From Helicobacter cetorum MIT 00-7128 (GTDB lineage: Bacteria; Campylobacterota; Campylobacteria; Campylobacterales; Helicobacteraceae): a stretch of 64,000 bases of DNA. Position numbers and translations under genes: made by a program. Location of the stretch: positions 1,612,001-1,676,000 of the forward strand of contig NC_017737.1 of NCBI RefSeq assembly GCF_000259255.1. The letters are read 5' to 3'. Below the pieces are notes generated by a model. That model worked only from the letters and a program-made list of their open reading frames with translations. It was not told the origin of the DNA and did no database searches. Below are positions 30,866 to 39,280 of the stretch, piece after piece (position 1 is the stretch's first letter; every line of letters starts with the position of its first letter).

Positions 30866-32584
30866 CTATCCTAAAACAAACTCTTCTATATTCTCATTTA
30901 AAACTTCTATTATCTCTTGGTGTTTTTTAAAGTAGTCATAGATAAAAGCGCTGTAATTGTCAGCGTTCAAGCTCTTATCTCTCAAACTCTCTAAAAAGTC
31001 TTTTTCTAAATTTAGGGCGTCTTCTACATTGTGAATATCCAAATAACGAGAATAATCAGTCTTAAAACCTTGCTCTTTAGTAAGATATGCTATTTTTGCA
31101 TTATTTAAAGACCCTACGCTACTTATACCAAAACTTGCTGGGCGATAACACACACCATAAAAACCCTCAATCTTTAAAAGACTAAAATCAAGCTTGGCTT
31201 TTTTGTCGCTCTTAAAATTAAGATTTAATCTTAAAGGATTTCTACCCTCTTTTATTTCTAGCTCCCAATTAAACTCATCTTTAAATTTCTCTTTTAAAAG
31301 CTCATAAGTTTTAAACAAGAAGTCTTTGCTTAAAACAAAATAATCTTTGCAAAGCTTGTTTATCTGTGTGAGCCATTCTTTATGCTCTAAGCAATATTGA
31401 TAAATATAGTTAGCTAATCTAGGAATATGTTTAGTCTCTATTATCTCTATAGTTTCTTGCATTTCTAAGCTAAGTTCTTTCTTTAAATCTCTTGTGTCAT
31501 CATCAAAAAAATCCGTGTTGCCCATGCTTTTATCATATTTCAAATTCCTTTGACAAATCTCTTGGACTTGCTTGTTTTTAGTATCGCTAGTGAGACAACA
31601 TCTAATAGTGCCATTTTTTCCATCATACTCTATAGTATCAGCTATTTTTTGGATAACTTTCTTATCTATAGTGCCAATAAAAAAGCTATCATCACTTTTT
31701 CCATACACATCATTTTCTTCATACGCATAAAAATTCGTCCCCTTAAACTTCTCTTCTAATGCCACTTTTAAAAGCTTTGTTATTTCATGTTCATTATGTT
31801 TTTCTTGCTCATGTTTTTGTGTGCATTCTTTATGCCGGTTCAAAATGTGTAGCATTTTCTTAGCAAACTCTTCTATGCTTATCTTTTTTGTTTCAATTAA
31901 ATTAAGTAAATCATCTTCTAGTTCAATCTCATCATTTAAACGACAATGGCAACAACGCTCTTTAATAGAATTTTCAGATACTTCTATGCTACGACGATGA
32001 CCAAGCTCATCATTAAATCTAATTCTAATCGTATGCTCTCCATAATGAGAGTATTCTACTTGATAATTTGAGGGGATTTTTTCTTTAACAAGGCTTATTA
32101 CGGATTTAAGAAACTCTTCTATGGCTTGCTTTTCTTCGTCATATTTTTCTTTTTTCTCTAATAAGGCTGGTTTGTTTTCTTCAAAAACTTTTAAGACAAA
32201 TTCGCCCAACTCATCTACACCTAATTCCCCCCGTATAATGCCATAAGTTATCCCCACTTTAAGATTAAAATATTCCTTAATATCATATTTTATTCTTGTA
32301 TTCTCATAATCTTCACAAACACTTAATCTTGCAAAAGACCCAATCTCTCTTAAGGCGACAACAATTTCAAGACCTTGAGTTATGATAGCAAGGCTATCAT
32401 TATCTCCTTGATATGATGCATCAAGGTCTTTTTCTTCAAACCCATTTTTTAAAAAATACCCTTTTAATTGCCTTAGAAATTCGCCTATAATTTGAGATGT
32501 AAGGTTATTAAACTCTTCTTCTAAATGCCAAAAATAATCCCCTTTTCTCTCTTTGATTATGGCTCTTATTTTTTCTTTTTTCAT
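30866..32584 (-). CDS. modular repeat protein sharing a C-terminal domain with the neighbouring nuclease
   Basis: 572 residues, no signal peptide or membrane segment. It seems built from about four diverged modules of ~120-160 residues, each ending in a helix with a hydrophobic/His-Glu pattern: FVLKVFEENKPALLE (about 127-141), FAKKMLHILNRHKECTQK (about 240-257), LANYIYQYCLEHKEWLTQI (about 400) and AFIYDYFKKHQEIIEVLNEN (about 545-564). The last module resembles the C-terminus of the nuclease encoded downstream. A CCHCR stretch (about 216-221) lies in the second module. No catalytic motif is evident. It could be a sensor or specificity partner of the nuclease (inference). I do not recognise a family. 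Confidence 0.6.
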   Translation of the reverse strand: MKKEKIRAIIKERKGDYFWHLEEEFNNLTSQIIGEFLRQLKGYFLKNGFEEKDLDASYQGDNDSLAIITQGLEIVVALREIGSFARLSVCEDYENTRIKYDIKEYFNLKVGITYGIIRGELGVDELGEFVLKVFEENKPALLEKKEKYDEEKQAIEEFLKSVISLVKEKIPSNYQVEYSHYGEHTIRIRFNDELGHRRSIEVSENSIKERCCHCRLNDEIELEDDLLNLIETKKISIEEFAKKMLHILNRHKECTQKHEQEKHNEHEITKLLKVALEEKFKGTNFYAYEENDVYGKSDDSFFIGTIDKKVIQKIADTIEYDGKNGTIRCCLTSDTKNKQVQEICQRNLKYDKSMGNTDFFDDDTRDLKKELSLEMQETIEIIETKHIPRLANYIYQYCLEHKEWLTQINKLCKDYFVLSKDFLFKTYELLKEKFKDEFNWELEIKEGRNPLRLNLNFKSDKKAKLDFSLLKIEGFYGVCYRPASFGISSVGSLNNAKIAYLTKEQGFKTDYSRYLDIHNVEDALNLEKDFLESLRDKSLNADNYSAFIYDYFKKHQEIIEVLNENIEEFVLG

Positions 32585-32647
32585 TGTTTAATCCTTTTTC
32601 ATTAATGTTATTAAAAAGCGTTACAAAAATGTAACGCCCAAAAATTT

Positions 32648-33280
32648 TTAAGCGTTTTTAAATTTTTCGCTGTATGTATCTAGCAAAGATTTGATTTTAT
32701 CTTTAAAAAGAGCTATATAAGCATCGCTTAGTCCTCTAGCGTTAGGGTGCGGGAGAGCTATGACTTCGCATTTGTCAAAACTTTGGAAACCTACTCTAAG
32801 CTTTGTGCCTTTAAAGTGCTTGTTAGTGATATAGTCCGGTTCATTTTTAGCCTTGCCTAAAATGTTTTCTACATGGGGTTTCATGCTTTGCTCATTTAAA
32901 ATCTCTAACATTTTAACTCCAGTAAACATTAAAAGCTCCGGTTCTAAACTTTCTAATAGTTGTAAAAAACGCTTTTGATTGTGCTCGCTATACAATAATT
33001 TATAATCAAATTTTTCCCCATGCCCTTCGCACCATTCTATTTCTATAATACTTTTTTCAAAATTGCCCATTTTTGATTCTTCTGTCGCTAAAGGGTATTC
33101 CCATAAACCAAACCATTTAATAAGGTCTTTTTGAAAATCATGAGTCAATTCTGAAAAATACTTGTTTTTATCGCCCGGATCGTTTTTAGCATGGCTGTCA
33201 TCACCCCCTCTTTGATACCCTACAACTACTAACCCACGCTTTTTGTTAAGCTCACTTAATTTTGAACTGACATCAATCAT
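32648..33280 (-). CDS. uracil-DNA-glycosylase-fold-like protein, accessory
   Basis: 210 residues. Two spots recall the uracil-DNA glycosylase superfamily: an early strand-loop VVVGYQRGGDDSHAKNDPGD (residues 18-37), where UDGs have the catalytic loop, and a late VIALPHPNARGLSDAYIALF (about 173-192), where UDGs have an HPS-type motif. Between them, LLMFTGVKMLEILNE fits a core strand-helix. The match is weak and by eye, so the fold is a suggestion. It is the first gene of a three-gene leftward operon (63 bp gap to the next) with a modular protein and a PD-(D/E)XK nuclease, pointing to a nucleic-acid-directed function. Confidence 0.5.
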   Translation of the reverse strand: MIDVSSKLSELNKKRGLVVVGYQRGGDDSHAKNDPGDKNKYFSELTHDFQKDLIKWFGLWEYPLATEESKMGNFEKSIIEIEWCEGHGEKFDYKLLYSEHNQKRFLQLLESLEPELLMFTGVKMLEILNEQSMKPHVENILGKAKNEPDYITNKHFKGTKLRVGFQSFDKCEVIALPHPNARGLSDAYIALFKDKIKSLLDTYSEKFKNA

Positions 33281-33917
33281 AATACTACCTTTCTAATCAA
33301 TATAAATAATTTTCTTATTGTGTCAAAAGACACAAAACCTCTTAGCTAAAATCCCTTATTTAATATTTCCTACTTCATTTTAGATTACCCCCTTTTATTA
33401 GTTTAAACCAAGTGTCATAGCCATTCAATAAAATTCTGTTTGCAAGGCTTTTGCTATGTTGTTTGAGAGAAAAATAAAAAGTTGTAAGGAATAAAAAGAT
33501 AAGCTTTTTAAGAGAGAGAGAACAAATTTTTAAGAATGGCTTTCATTTTTATTCCTTTCGTTTATGGCATAAATTTGTGTAAATTTCTGCCATTTTACAC
33601 TATAAAAGTCAATCACGAACCAAGACATTTTTAGGTTCAAAAATTTTTGAAAACACGATTTGAAAATTCCGTGATTTACTTTTATGGGATACAATTTCAA
33701 GTTTTTTTAAAAACTATGGTTTTAAAGATTTTTTGCATTTTAGTTTCAAAGGTTTTTAAAAAACTATGGTTTGAGAAGACTCAAAAACTGCTTTAAAAAT
33801 CCCCTCCCCCTTGTTAGCGATAAACTAATTAAATCATTTCAAGCCCATGCCAACAATCTAGCTTACTAGCCTTGAAACGCCTAAAAACACCTTTCTATTA
33901 AAATGAATTTAAAAATA
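33281..33917. other. intergenic region with nested inverted repeats
   Basis: No gene is seen in 637 bp. Palindromes cluster at 33575-33685: GTGTAAA/TTTACAC around 33575-33598, then arms ATAAAAGTCAATCACG (33602-33617) and CGTGATTTACTTTTAT (33670-33685) enclosing a GAACC/GGTTC hairpin. A ~29-bp imperfect direct repeat (TTTCAA...AAAACTATGGTTT) occurs at 33695-33723 and 33744-33772. The cluster could be a structured RNA or remains of an element between accessory and core DNA. Confidence 0.5.
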
Positions 33918-35765
33918 TTAAGAAATCGTGCGCAAATACCCATTTTCACTCAGCATGACATACAAGCGACCCATAATTTCTTTCTTCTCTTCCATATCTA
34001 GGGCATTATTATCTTCAATTTTTTGCTTTAAAATGCGTTCAATCTCTTTGGTATCATAATCCAAATCATCTAACACATCTAAAATTGTTTGGGCTTCACA
34101 AATATCTTCTACTTCATAATCGCCCTTTTCATCAAAGATTACGCTAAACTCCGTGGGGTGTGTAAACAAATTGTGTTTCATACCTAAAACTTCTTGATAC
34201 GCCCCTACTAAAAAGAATGCTAAAAAGTATTCTTCCTCATCTACATCTATATCATGCAAAAACAAGGGCTTAGTGGAATCAAAAGCAATTTCGCCATCGC
34301 TATCACAAGTAATATCCCACAAGCTCGCACTTCTAGTGGGCTTTTCATCTAATTTATTTAATGGCATGACAGGAAAATTCTGTTTCAAACCCCAATAATC
34401 TGGCAAGCTTTGAAAAAACGAGCAATTCAATAAATAACGCTCTTGGACTTGCTCTTGAATGCGTAAAATATCGTTATGGTCTTTAAAACAAAGTAATTGC
34501 ACCGCTTTTTTAACAATCAAATGAGCTAGAACTTCGGTATTACTTCTATCAATCAAATCAATATAACCCAAATCAAAAAGTGTGAATAATGACTCGGTAT
34601 GGTCAAAACTATCATGCAAATACTCAATAGCATTTTTTTCATTGATATTAGCAAGCAAATCTAGCATTTCATCAATTAAGGGGGGGTTGTTATTCTCTTT
34701 GATTTTCAAGGATTTTTCGTTGTATTCATGCGAAAACAATTCTAAAACCGGAGCCACCAACACCGCATGATTGGCTGAAATATAACGCCCTGATTCAATG
34801 AAAATATCAGGCTCTATTTCTTGTTTGTTCTTAACAATTTCTTTGAGTAAGAACACCACATCAGCACTAAATTCTTCTAAAGTATAGTTCTTATCTTGAT
34901 GGTGCTTATGTTGAGTGTATTCTACGGCTAACCCACCTCCAATATTCACGCTTTTTAAGTTCTTAGCCCCCATTTTACGCAACTCTGCATACAAGTTACC
35001 CGCCTCTCTTAAGGCCTTTTTTAAAGGTGATATATCACTGATTTGAGAGCCTATGTGAAAATGTATCATATGAAAATGCTCCAATAAATCATTTTCTTCT
35101 AACAAACGCATGGCCTCTAAAACTTCTGTGCTACTCAAACCAAATTTAGAATTAATCCCCCCACTTTTAGCCCAAATTCCGGTGCCGGTGCTATGCAAAC
35201 GGATACGAATGCCAATTTTAGGGCAAGCTAAAAAATCATTTTGCTTCGCCACAGCGATAATGGTTTTTAATTCATTCAAACCCTCAATCGTTAGAGTAAT
35301 CTCATGTTTCATGCTTTTAGCGATAAATCCAAGTTCAATCATTTCTTTATCTTTAAAGCCATTCACAGTAATGGGAGTTGTGGGATTTGTATAGCTCATA
35401 GCAATGATTAATTCTGATTTACTTCCAGCCTCTAAACCATAATCCAAACCTTTAGCCCCCTCAACCAAAGGCAAAACAAAAGAAGGCATTTGATTAACCT
35501 TGAGTGGGAAAACCGCCTTAAAAGCCCCACCATATTGATACTCTTTAATCGCCAAAGAAAACGCATCAAACAAACTTTTAATTTGTTTTTGCACCAAATG
35601 GGGGAATCGCATGAGTAATGGCCCTCTATAGCCCTTCTCACGCACGCTCTGAACAATTTCTAAAAGCGCAGGGTTCTTGCCATGACAAACCTTAACCAAC
35701 CCTTTTTCTATCTTAAATTCATTATTGCTCCAAAATTTAATCCCATAATCATGAACTTCACGCAT
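33918..35765 (-). CDS. speA: biosynthetic arginine decarboxylase
   Basis: 615 residues, PLP-dependent group IV (alanine-racemase-fold) decarboxylase. It converts arginine to agmatine plus CO2. The PLP lysine region is FPLKVNQMPSF (K109 area), with further signatures HFHIGSQISDI (about 246-256), NIGGGLAVEYTQH (about 291-303), DIFIESGRYISANHAV (about 336-351) and the catalytic-cysteine region DITCDSDGEIAF. Agmatine can be used for polyamine or urea-cycle-linked metabolism and acid response. It heads the conserved H. pylori block HP0422-HP0417. A run of seven Cs (34680-34686, coding NNNPPLID) lies mid-gene but the frame is intact. Confidence 0.96.
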   Translation of the reverse strand: MREVHDYGIKFWSNNEFKIEKGLVKVCHGKNPALLEIVQSVREKGYRGPLLMRFPHLVQKQIKSLFDAFSLAIKEYQYGGAFKAVFPLKVNQMPSFVLPLVEGAKGLDYGLEAGSKSELIIAMSYTNPTTPITVNGFKDKEMIELGFIAKSMKHEITLTIEGLNELKTIIAVAKQNDFLACPKIGIRIRLHSTGTGIWAKSGGINSKFGLSSTEVLEAMRLLEENDLLEHFHMIHFHIGSQISDISPLKKALREAGNLYAELRKMGAKNLKSVNIGGGLAVEYTQHKHHQDKNYTLEEFSADVVFLLKEIVKNKQEIEPDIFIESGRYISANHAVLVAPVLELFSHEYNEKSLKIKENNNPPLIDEMLDLLANINEKNAIEYLHDSFDHTESLFTLFDLGYIDLIDRSNTEVLAHLIVKKAVQLLCFKDHNDILRIQEQVQERYLLNCSFFQSLPDYWGLKQNFPVMPLNKLDEKPTRSASLWDITCDSDGEIAFDSTKPLFLHDIDVDEEEYFLAFFLVGAYQEVLGMKHNLFTHPTEFSVIFDEKGDYEVEDICEAQTILDVLDDLDYDTKEIERILKQKIEDNNALDMEEKKEIMGRLYVMLSENGYLRTIS

Positions 35766-35790
35766 TATCTTATTCTCTTACTCCCAAAAG

Positions 35791-36966
35791 TCATCTCGCA
35801 TAACTAGCAAATAGTTGCGGATTGTTATTAAAATCCAAAATCGCCTCTTGATAAACTCGCTCTATTTTATCCACTGAGCTTTCTAGCGTGTAATTTAAAG
35901 CGCTTTTTGCATATTCTTTTTGCATGCGCTCTCTTTCAAGCGGATTTTCTAGCCACCAATCAATTTTAGCGCTCAAATCTTTAGCATTATTAGCCTCAAA
36001 TAAGGAGCGCTCATCTAAGGCAAATTGCTTGGTCGCACTCAAAGAGCTATTAGCGATAATAGGGACAATTCCCACACTAATGGCCTCTAAACATGCAATC
36101 GCCTCACCCTCCACATTCGCTGCATGCACATAAAGAGTGCAAGTTTTTAAAATCTCTAATAATTCTTTTGAATCAACAAATCCAAATTCCACTTCTACGC
36201 CCAATTTTTTAGCTAGATGTTGTAACTTTTTTTCATTAGGCCCTTTGCCTTTCAATAGCAATACAATGTCTTTTTTATGCTTGCTTAAAGAAATCGCCTC
36301 TATTAAAACGCTTTGATTTTTTTCATTAGAATAACGCCCAACCATAACAATTTTAAAAGGTGTTGTCTCAAAAAGGCTATGAATTTGCTCCCTATCGCCC
36401 TTAAACATAGGGTCAAACCCATTGGAAATAGCATACTTTTTCCCCCCATAACCATGCTTTTCTATTTCTTCTTGAATTAACTTAGAAGGGCAATGAATAT
36501 GATGGATATAACGATAGTGCGCACATTTAAACCAAGCAAAAAGCGCCCTATTAAACCACCCAAAGCGTTGCATTTTCATATTGTAGCTAATATGTTCAGG
36601 TTGCAAGTGAAACGATCCAATATAGGGAATCTTCATTTTTCGTGCGATTTTTACAGCTACTTTTTCTAACAAAAAAGGCAAGTAAGTATGAATAATATCC
36701 GCATCCTTGAAAGCTCTTTTTAACACTTCTTTGTCCGGCTTAGCAAAAAGAATGTGTTGGCGATGAGAAAATTCAGTAGAAATAGGAATGTAACGCTCTT
36801 TCACGCTATAATACCCCTCTTCCTCGCTCCCTAAATTTTCAATATTTGGAGCAACCACTCTCATAATATGCCCCCTTTTTTTTAAAGCCTCAAAAAAACG
36901 AAATGCCGTCATAGAAGTGCCATTACTAATATTTTTAAAACTATCAACCACTAAAACAATAACCAT
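35791..36966 (-). CDS. cgt: cholesterol alpha-glucosyltransferase (capJ/HP0421 type)
   Basis: 391 residues, GT4 family, GT-B fold. Hallmarks are VDSFKNISNGTSMTAFRFFE near the N-terminus, a central FKIVMVGRYSNEKNQSVLIE (nucleotide-sugar domain), LKGKGPNEKKLQ and the donor-binding HAANVEGEAIACLEAISVGI (about 283-302; E-x7-E motif). The sequence matches H. pylori HP0421 nearly throughout. In H. pylori the enzyme attaches glucose from UDP-glucose to host-derived cholesterol at the inner membrane and is important for immune evasion. An A8G6 run near the 5' end (around 36870-36885) is a possible slippage point. Its start overlaps nothing; the next gene upstream ends 5 bp away. Confidence 0.95.
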   Translation of the reverse strand: MVIVLVVDSFKNISNGTSMTAFRFFEALKKRGHIMRVVAPNIENLGSEEEGYYSVKERYIPISTEFSHRQHILFAKPDKEVLKRAFKDADIIHTYLPFLLEKVAVKIARKMKIPYIGSFHLQPEHISYNMKMQRFGWFNRALFAWFKCAHYRYIHHIHCPSKLIQEEIEKHGYGGKKYAISNGFDPMFKGDREQIHSLFETTPFKIVMVGRYSNEKNQSVLIEAISLSKHKKDIVLLLKGKGPNEKKLQHLAKKLGVEVEFGFVDSKELLEILKTCTLYVHAANVEGEAIACLEAISVGIVPIIANSSLSATKQFALDERSLFEANNAKDLSAKIDWWLENPLERERMQKEYAKSALNYTLESSVDKIERVYQEAILDFNNNPQLFASYAR

Positions 36967-36971
36967 TGATT

Positions 36972-37406
36972 TTACTCTTCTTTAAAATTAAATTTAAAAG
37001 GTTTTTTATCAAAAACGACGATTTCTATTGTTCCCTCTAAAACCTGAATATCCAATACAAATGCCTCTACTCTTATTTCAACTTTCTTTCCGCCATCTTG
37101 AATAACTTGCGCCTTAATCAAAGCATCTTGATGTAATTCAAGGGGGGCATAAAAATTAATCTTATTAGAAACCACAACGCTATGCTTTTTGTTTAACGCA
37201 CATAATGCGACATAATTGCAAGCTCCAAGCAAGAAACCCACATGGATAAAATTATCTTCATACGCCATGCCCTCATTGCCCTTGAAACGCACTTCGGCTT
37301 TATCTTTTTCTAATACAACTAACTCGCCGGTTATAGTGGGATTCAAATTCTTGCAAGTTTCCAAAGAATCATAATCAATGGGGTTAAAAATCGTTGGTTC
37401 TGCCAC
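36972..37406 (-). CDS. hotdog-fold thioesterase-like protein (HP0420 type)
   Basis: 144 residues. The sequence pattern (GNEGMAYEDNFIHVGFLLGA near 39-58, then VVVSNKINFYAPLELHQDAL, IKAQVIQDGGKKVEIRVEAF and a final strand) fits a single hotdog domain of the PaaI/thioesterase kind. It matches HP0420, for which a hotdog structure is known from a Helicobacter homologue as I recall. Substrate is unknown. It lies 5 bp upstream of cgt on the same strand, so a role linked to lipid or glycolipid handling is possible but unproven. Confidence 0.85.
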   Translation of the reverse strand: MAEPTIFNPIDYDSLETCKNLNPTITGELVVLEKDKAEVRFKGNEGMAYEDNFIHVGFLLGACNYVALCALNKKHSVVVSNKINFYAPLELHQDALIKAQVIQDGGKKVEIRVEAFVLDIQVLEGTIEIVVFDKKPFKFNFKEE

Positions 37407-37498
37407 TTGCTCTCCTTAGTTAATATTAGTTAATTTTTCACAAACGATATTCTATCACTTTACTACCTTGATTAAATAGCGCTTTAATCATTTTCCCC

Positions 37499-38275
37499 CT
37501 ACTTCTTACGCATTTTAAAATATCCTCTTAAAGGGGCGGGGTAGCCCTCTAATGTCTTAGAGCTATCCTTTTTGTCCAAAAAATCTTCTAAACTTTGCCC
37601 CAAAATAAAGTCTGTTTTATGCTGTTCTTTAGGCGTGGTCTTTAAAACGCTAATAGTTTCAAAATCCTTAAACCCTACCCTTTCGCACCACCCTTTTAAC
37701 GCACTGATACTTGGAATAAAATAAGTGTTTTTCATTTTGGCATAAGTTTTTTTAGGACAAAGGGCTATATCTAAAGGTGAATCAAAAATTAGAGTATCTA
37801 AAATCAGTTCTCCTTGAGATTTCAAAGAAAGAAATAGAGATTTAAGAGTATCTAGCGGGCTTTTTCTATGGTATAGCACCCCTAGACAAAATACCACATC
37901 AAAAATATTAGAATACTTTTCTTCTAAATCTTCAACCCCCAAAGGCTCATAAATGATTTTATTTTCTTTATCAAAAAAAGGGGCTAAAAATTCAAATTGC
38001 TTTTTGACTAAGATTCCCGGGTCAAACCCCACCAAACTTTTAGGCTTGTAATCTAACATCTTAAACAAATAATAGCCATTATTACAGCCCACATCAGCCA
38101 CAACCTTGTCTTTCAAATTCGTAGCATTTTTGATTAAATCCCATTTAATGGAACTATCCCATTCGCTATCAATTTTTACACCAGAAATTTCAAAAGGGCC
38201 TTTACGCCATGGTCTTAATGCCATAATTTCTTCTAAAAGAGCTTTTTGATTCAAACTATCATAACAAACGAGCAT
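37499..38275 (-). CDS. cmoB: tRNA U34 carboxymethyltransferase CmoB
   Basis: 258 residues, shorter at the N-terminus than the ~323-residue E. coli enzyme, as in other epsilonproteobacteria. The domain begins LRPWRKGPFEISGVKIDSEW, followed by the SAM-fold motif VVADVGCNNGYYLFKML (about 65-81) and VVFCLGVLYHRKSPLDTL (about 129-146). CmoB transfers a carboxymethyl group from carboxy-SAM to 5-hydroxyuridine at tRNA position 34, helping decode several codon boxes. It lies 3 bp after the MurF-like gene. The partner CmoA is not in this window. Confidence 0.92.
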   Translation of the reverse strand: MLVCYDSLNQKALLEEIMALRPWRKGPFEISGVKIDSEWDSSIKWDLIKNATNLKDKVVADVGCNNGYYLFKMLDYKPKSLVGFDPGILVKKQFEFLAPFFDKENKIIYEPLGVEDLEEKYSNIFDVVFCLGVLYHRKSPLDTLKSLFLSLKSQGELILDTLIFDSPLDIALCPKKTYAKMKNTYFIPSISALKGWCERVGFKDFETISVLKTTPKEQHKTDFILGQSLEDFLDKKDSSKTLEGYPAPLRGYFKMRKK

Positions 38276-38278
38276 TAT

Positions 38279-39280
38279 TTACCATAGTGTGGGGGTTTTT
38301 TTAAGAAGTGGAGGGTTTAGAAAGGATTCTAAGGTTTGGGAATTTACCCCATAAACAAAAGCAAAGTTAAACGATAAATTTCTTAATTGCTCTTTGAGAT
38401 TGTTTTGAGTGGTGTAAAAATAATTATTGGCATTTTCAAAAAAAATCTCACTACTTTTATGATAAAACACAACAACCTTTCCCCATAATAAAGTTTTAAG
38501 CGCCTCTTTTAATATAGCCTTAAAATACTCTTGAGAGCTTTCGGCTACAATGACTCTAGCCGTAGTGCCATAAGGAGCTAATTCTAAATTTGTCCCTACA
38601 TAAAAGGGCTTACAATAATCTATTATGGGGTCTTTCTTGCATAAATGATTCAAATCAAATTCAATCTCTAATCGTTCGCATAGGTCTATGACTTTCATTA
38701 AAGGTTCTAAAAATATGCATGGAATTTTTAATTCATAATGTTGTTGCTTGTAATTTATAGGGCTATAAAAAAGCGATTGGTTTAAAAGGCTAATTTCCTT
38801 TCTTAATATACCTATCTTTTCTTGCCTATAAAATAAGTCTAGCCATGCACTCTCACAAAAAAGCGCTACTTTACACCCCTCTAATGCAAATAAATCTTCA
38901 ATCCCCTTTCTTAGACACCAAGCCGTTTTACTTACGATAATTTTTTGTGCGATTTCTAATTCTATAGGGCTTAATAGCACTCCAATTAGGCGCTCATGTA
39001 AAAGCCAGAATTTAAACAAATATTCTAAAGAGCGTTCTACATCTTTTACTTTAATCCAAGCCACATCTCTATCGCTTAGCTCACATTCGCCCGTGTATAA
39101 AATCCCATAAGCCCCTAATTCTAAAGCCTTAGGAATGAGTGAATTATCTTTAGCAACAAATAAAGAGCCTTTTTGCACTTTATCCAAAGATAAAACAATA
39201 GAGTTAAAATAACTAATAGATGGCGTGTTTAATAATTCGCCAAAAGTAAGCTCTACTACCTCATTCACCCCTAATCGCAT
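38279..39280 (-). CDS. MurF-N-terminal-like protein (HP0418 type), function unknown
   Basis: 333 residues. The first ~95 (SYFNSIVLSLDKVQKGSLFV, then AKDNSLIPKALELGAYGILY and VKDVERSLEYLFKFWL) resemble the N-terminal UDP-substrate domain of Mur ligases such as MurF. No P-loop for ATP follows, so it is not a ligase. The C-terminal region has GTNLELAPYGTTARVIVAE and a strand-rich remainder. Conserved in H. pylori between cmoB and metG. It begins one base before the metG stop codon ends, so translation is probably coupled. A regulatory or carrier role is possible but not supported by direct evidence. Confidence 0.8.
   Translation of the reverse strand: MRLGVNEVVELTFGELLNTPSISYFNSIVLSLDKVQKGSLFVAKDNSLIPKALELGAYGILYTGECELSDRDVAWIKVKDVERSLEYLFKFWLLHERLIGVLLSPIELEIAQKIIVSKTAWCLRKGIEDLFALEGCKVALFCESAWLDLFYRQEKIGILRKEISLLNQSLFYSPINYKQQHYELKIPCIFLEPLMKVIDLCERLEIEFDLNHLCKKDPIIDYCKPFYVGTNLELAPYGTTARVIVAESSQEYFKAILKEALKTLLWGKVVVFYHKSSEIFFENANNYFYTTQNNLKEQLRNLSFNFAFVYGVNSQTLESFLNPPLLKKTPTLW

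Noticed and set aside
33695-33772. 29-bp direct repeats as attachment sites of the accessory operon
   Set aside because: Both copies lie on the same side of the operon and only 49 bp apart, so they do not flank it.
34680-34686. C7 run in speA as a phase-variation site
   Set aside because: The frame is intact, the gene is metabolic and seven bases is short; no sign of switching.
36870-36885. A8G6 run in cgt as a switch
   Set aside because: It encodes conserved Lys/Arg/Gly residues (KKRGH) in the family, so the run is probably constrained by the protein.
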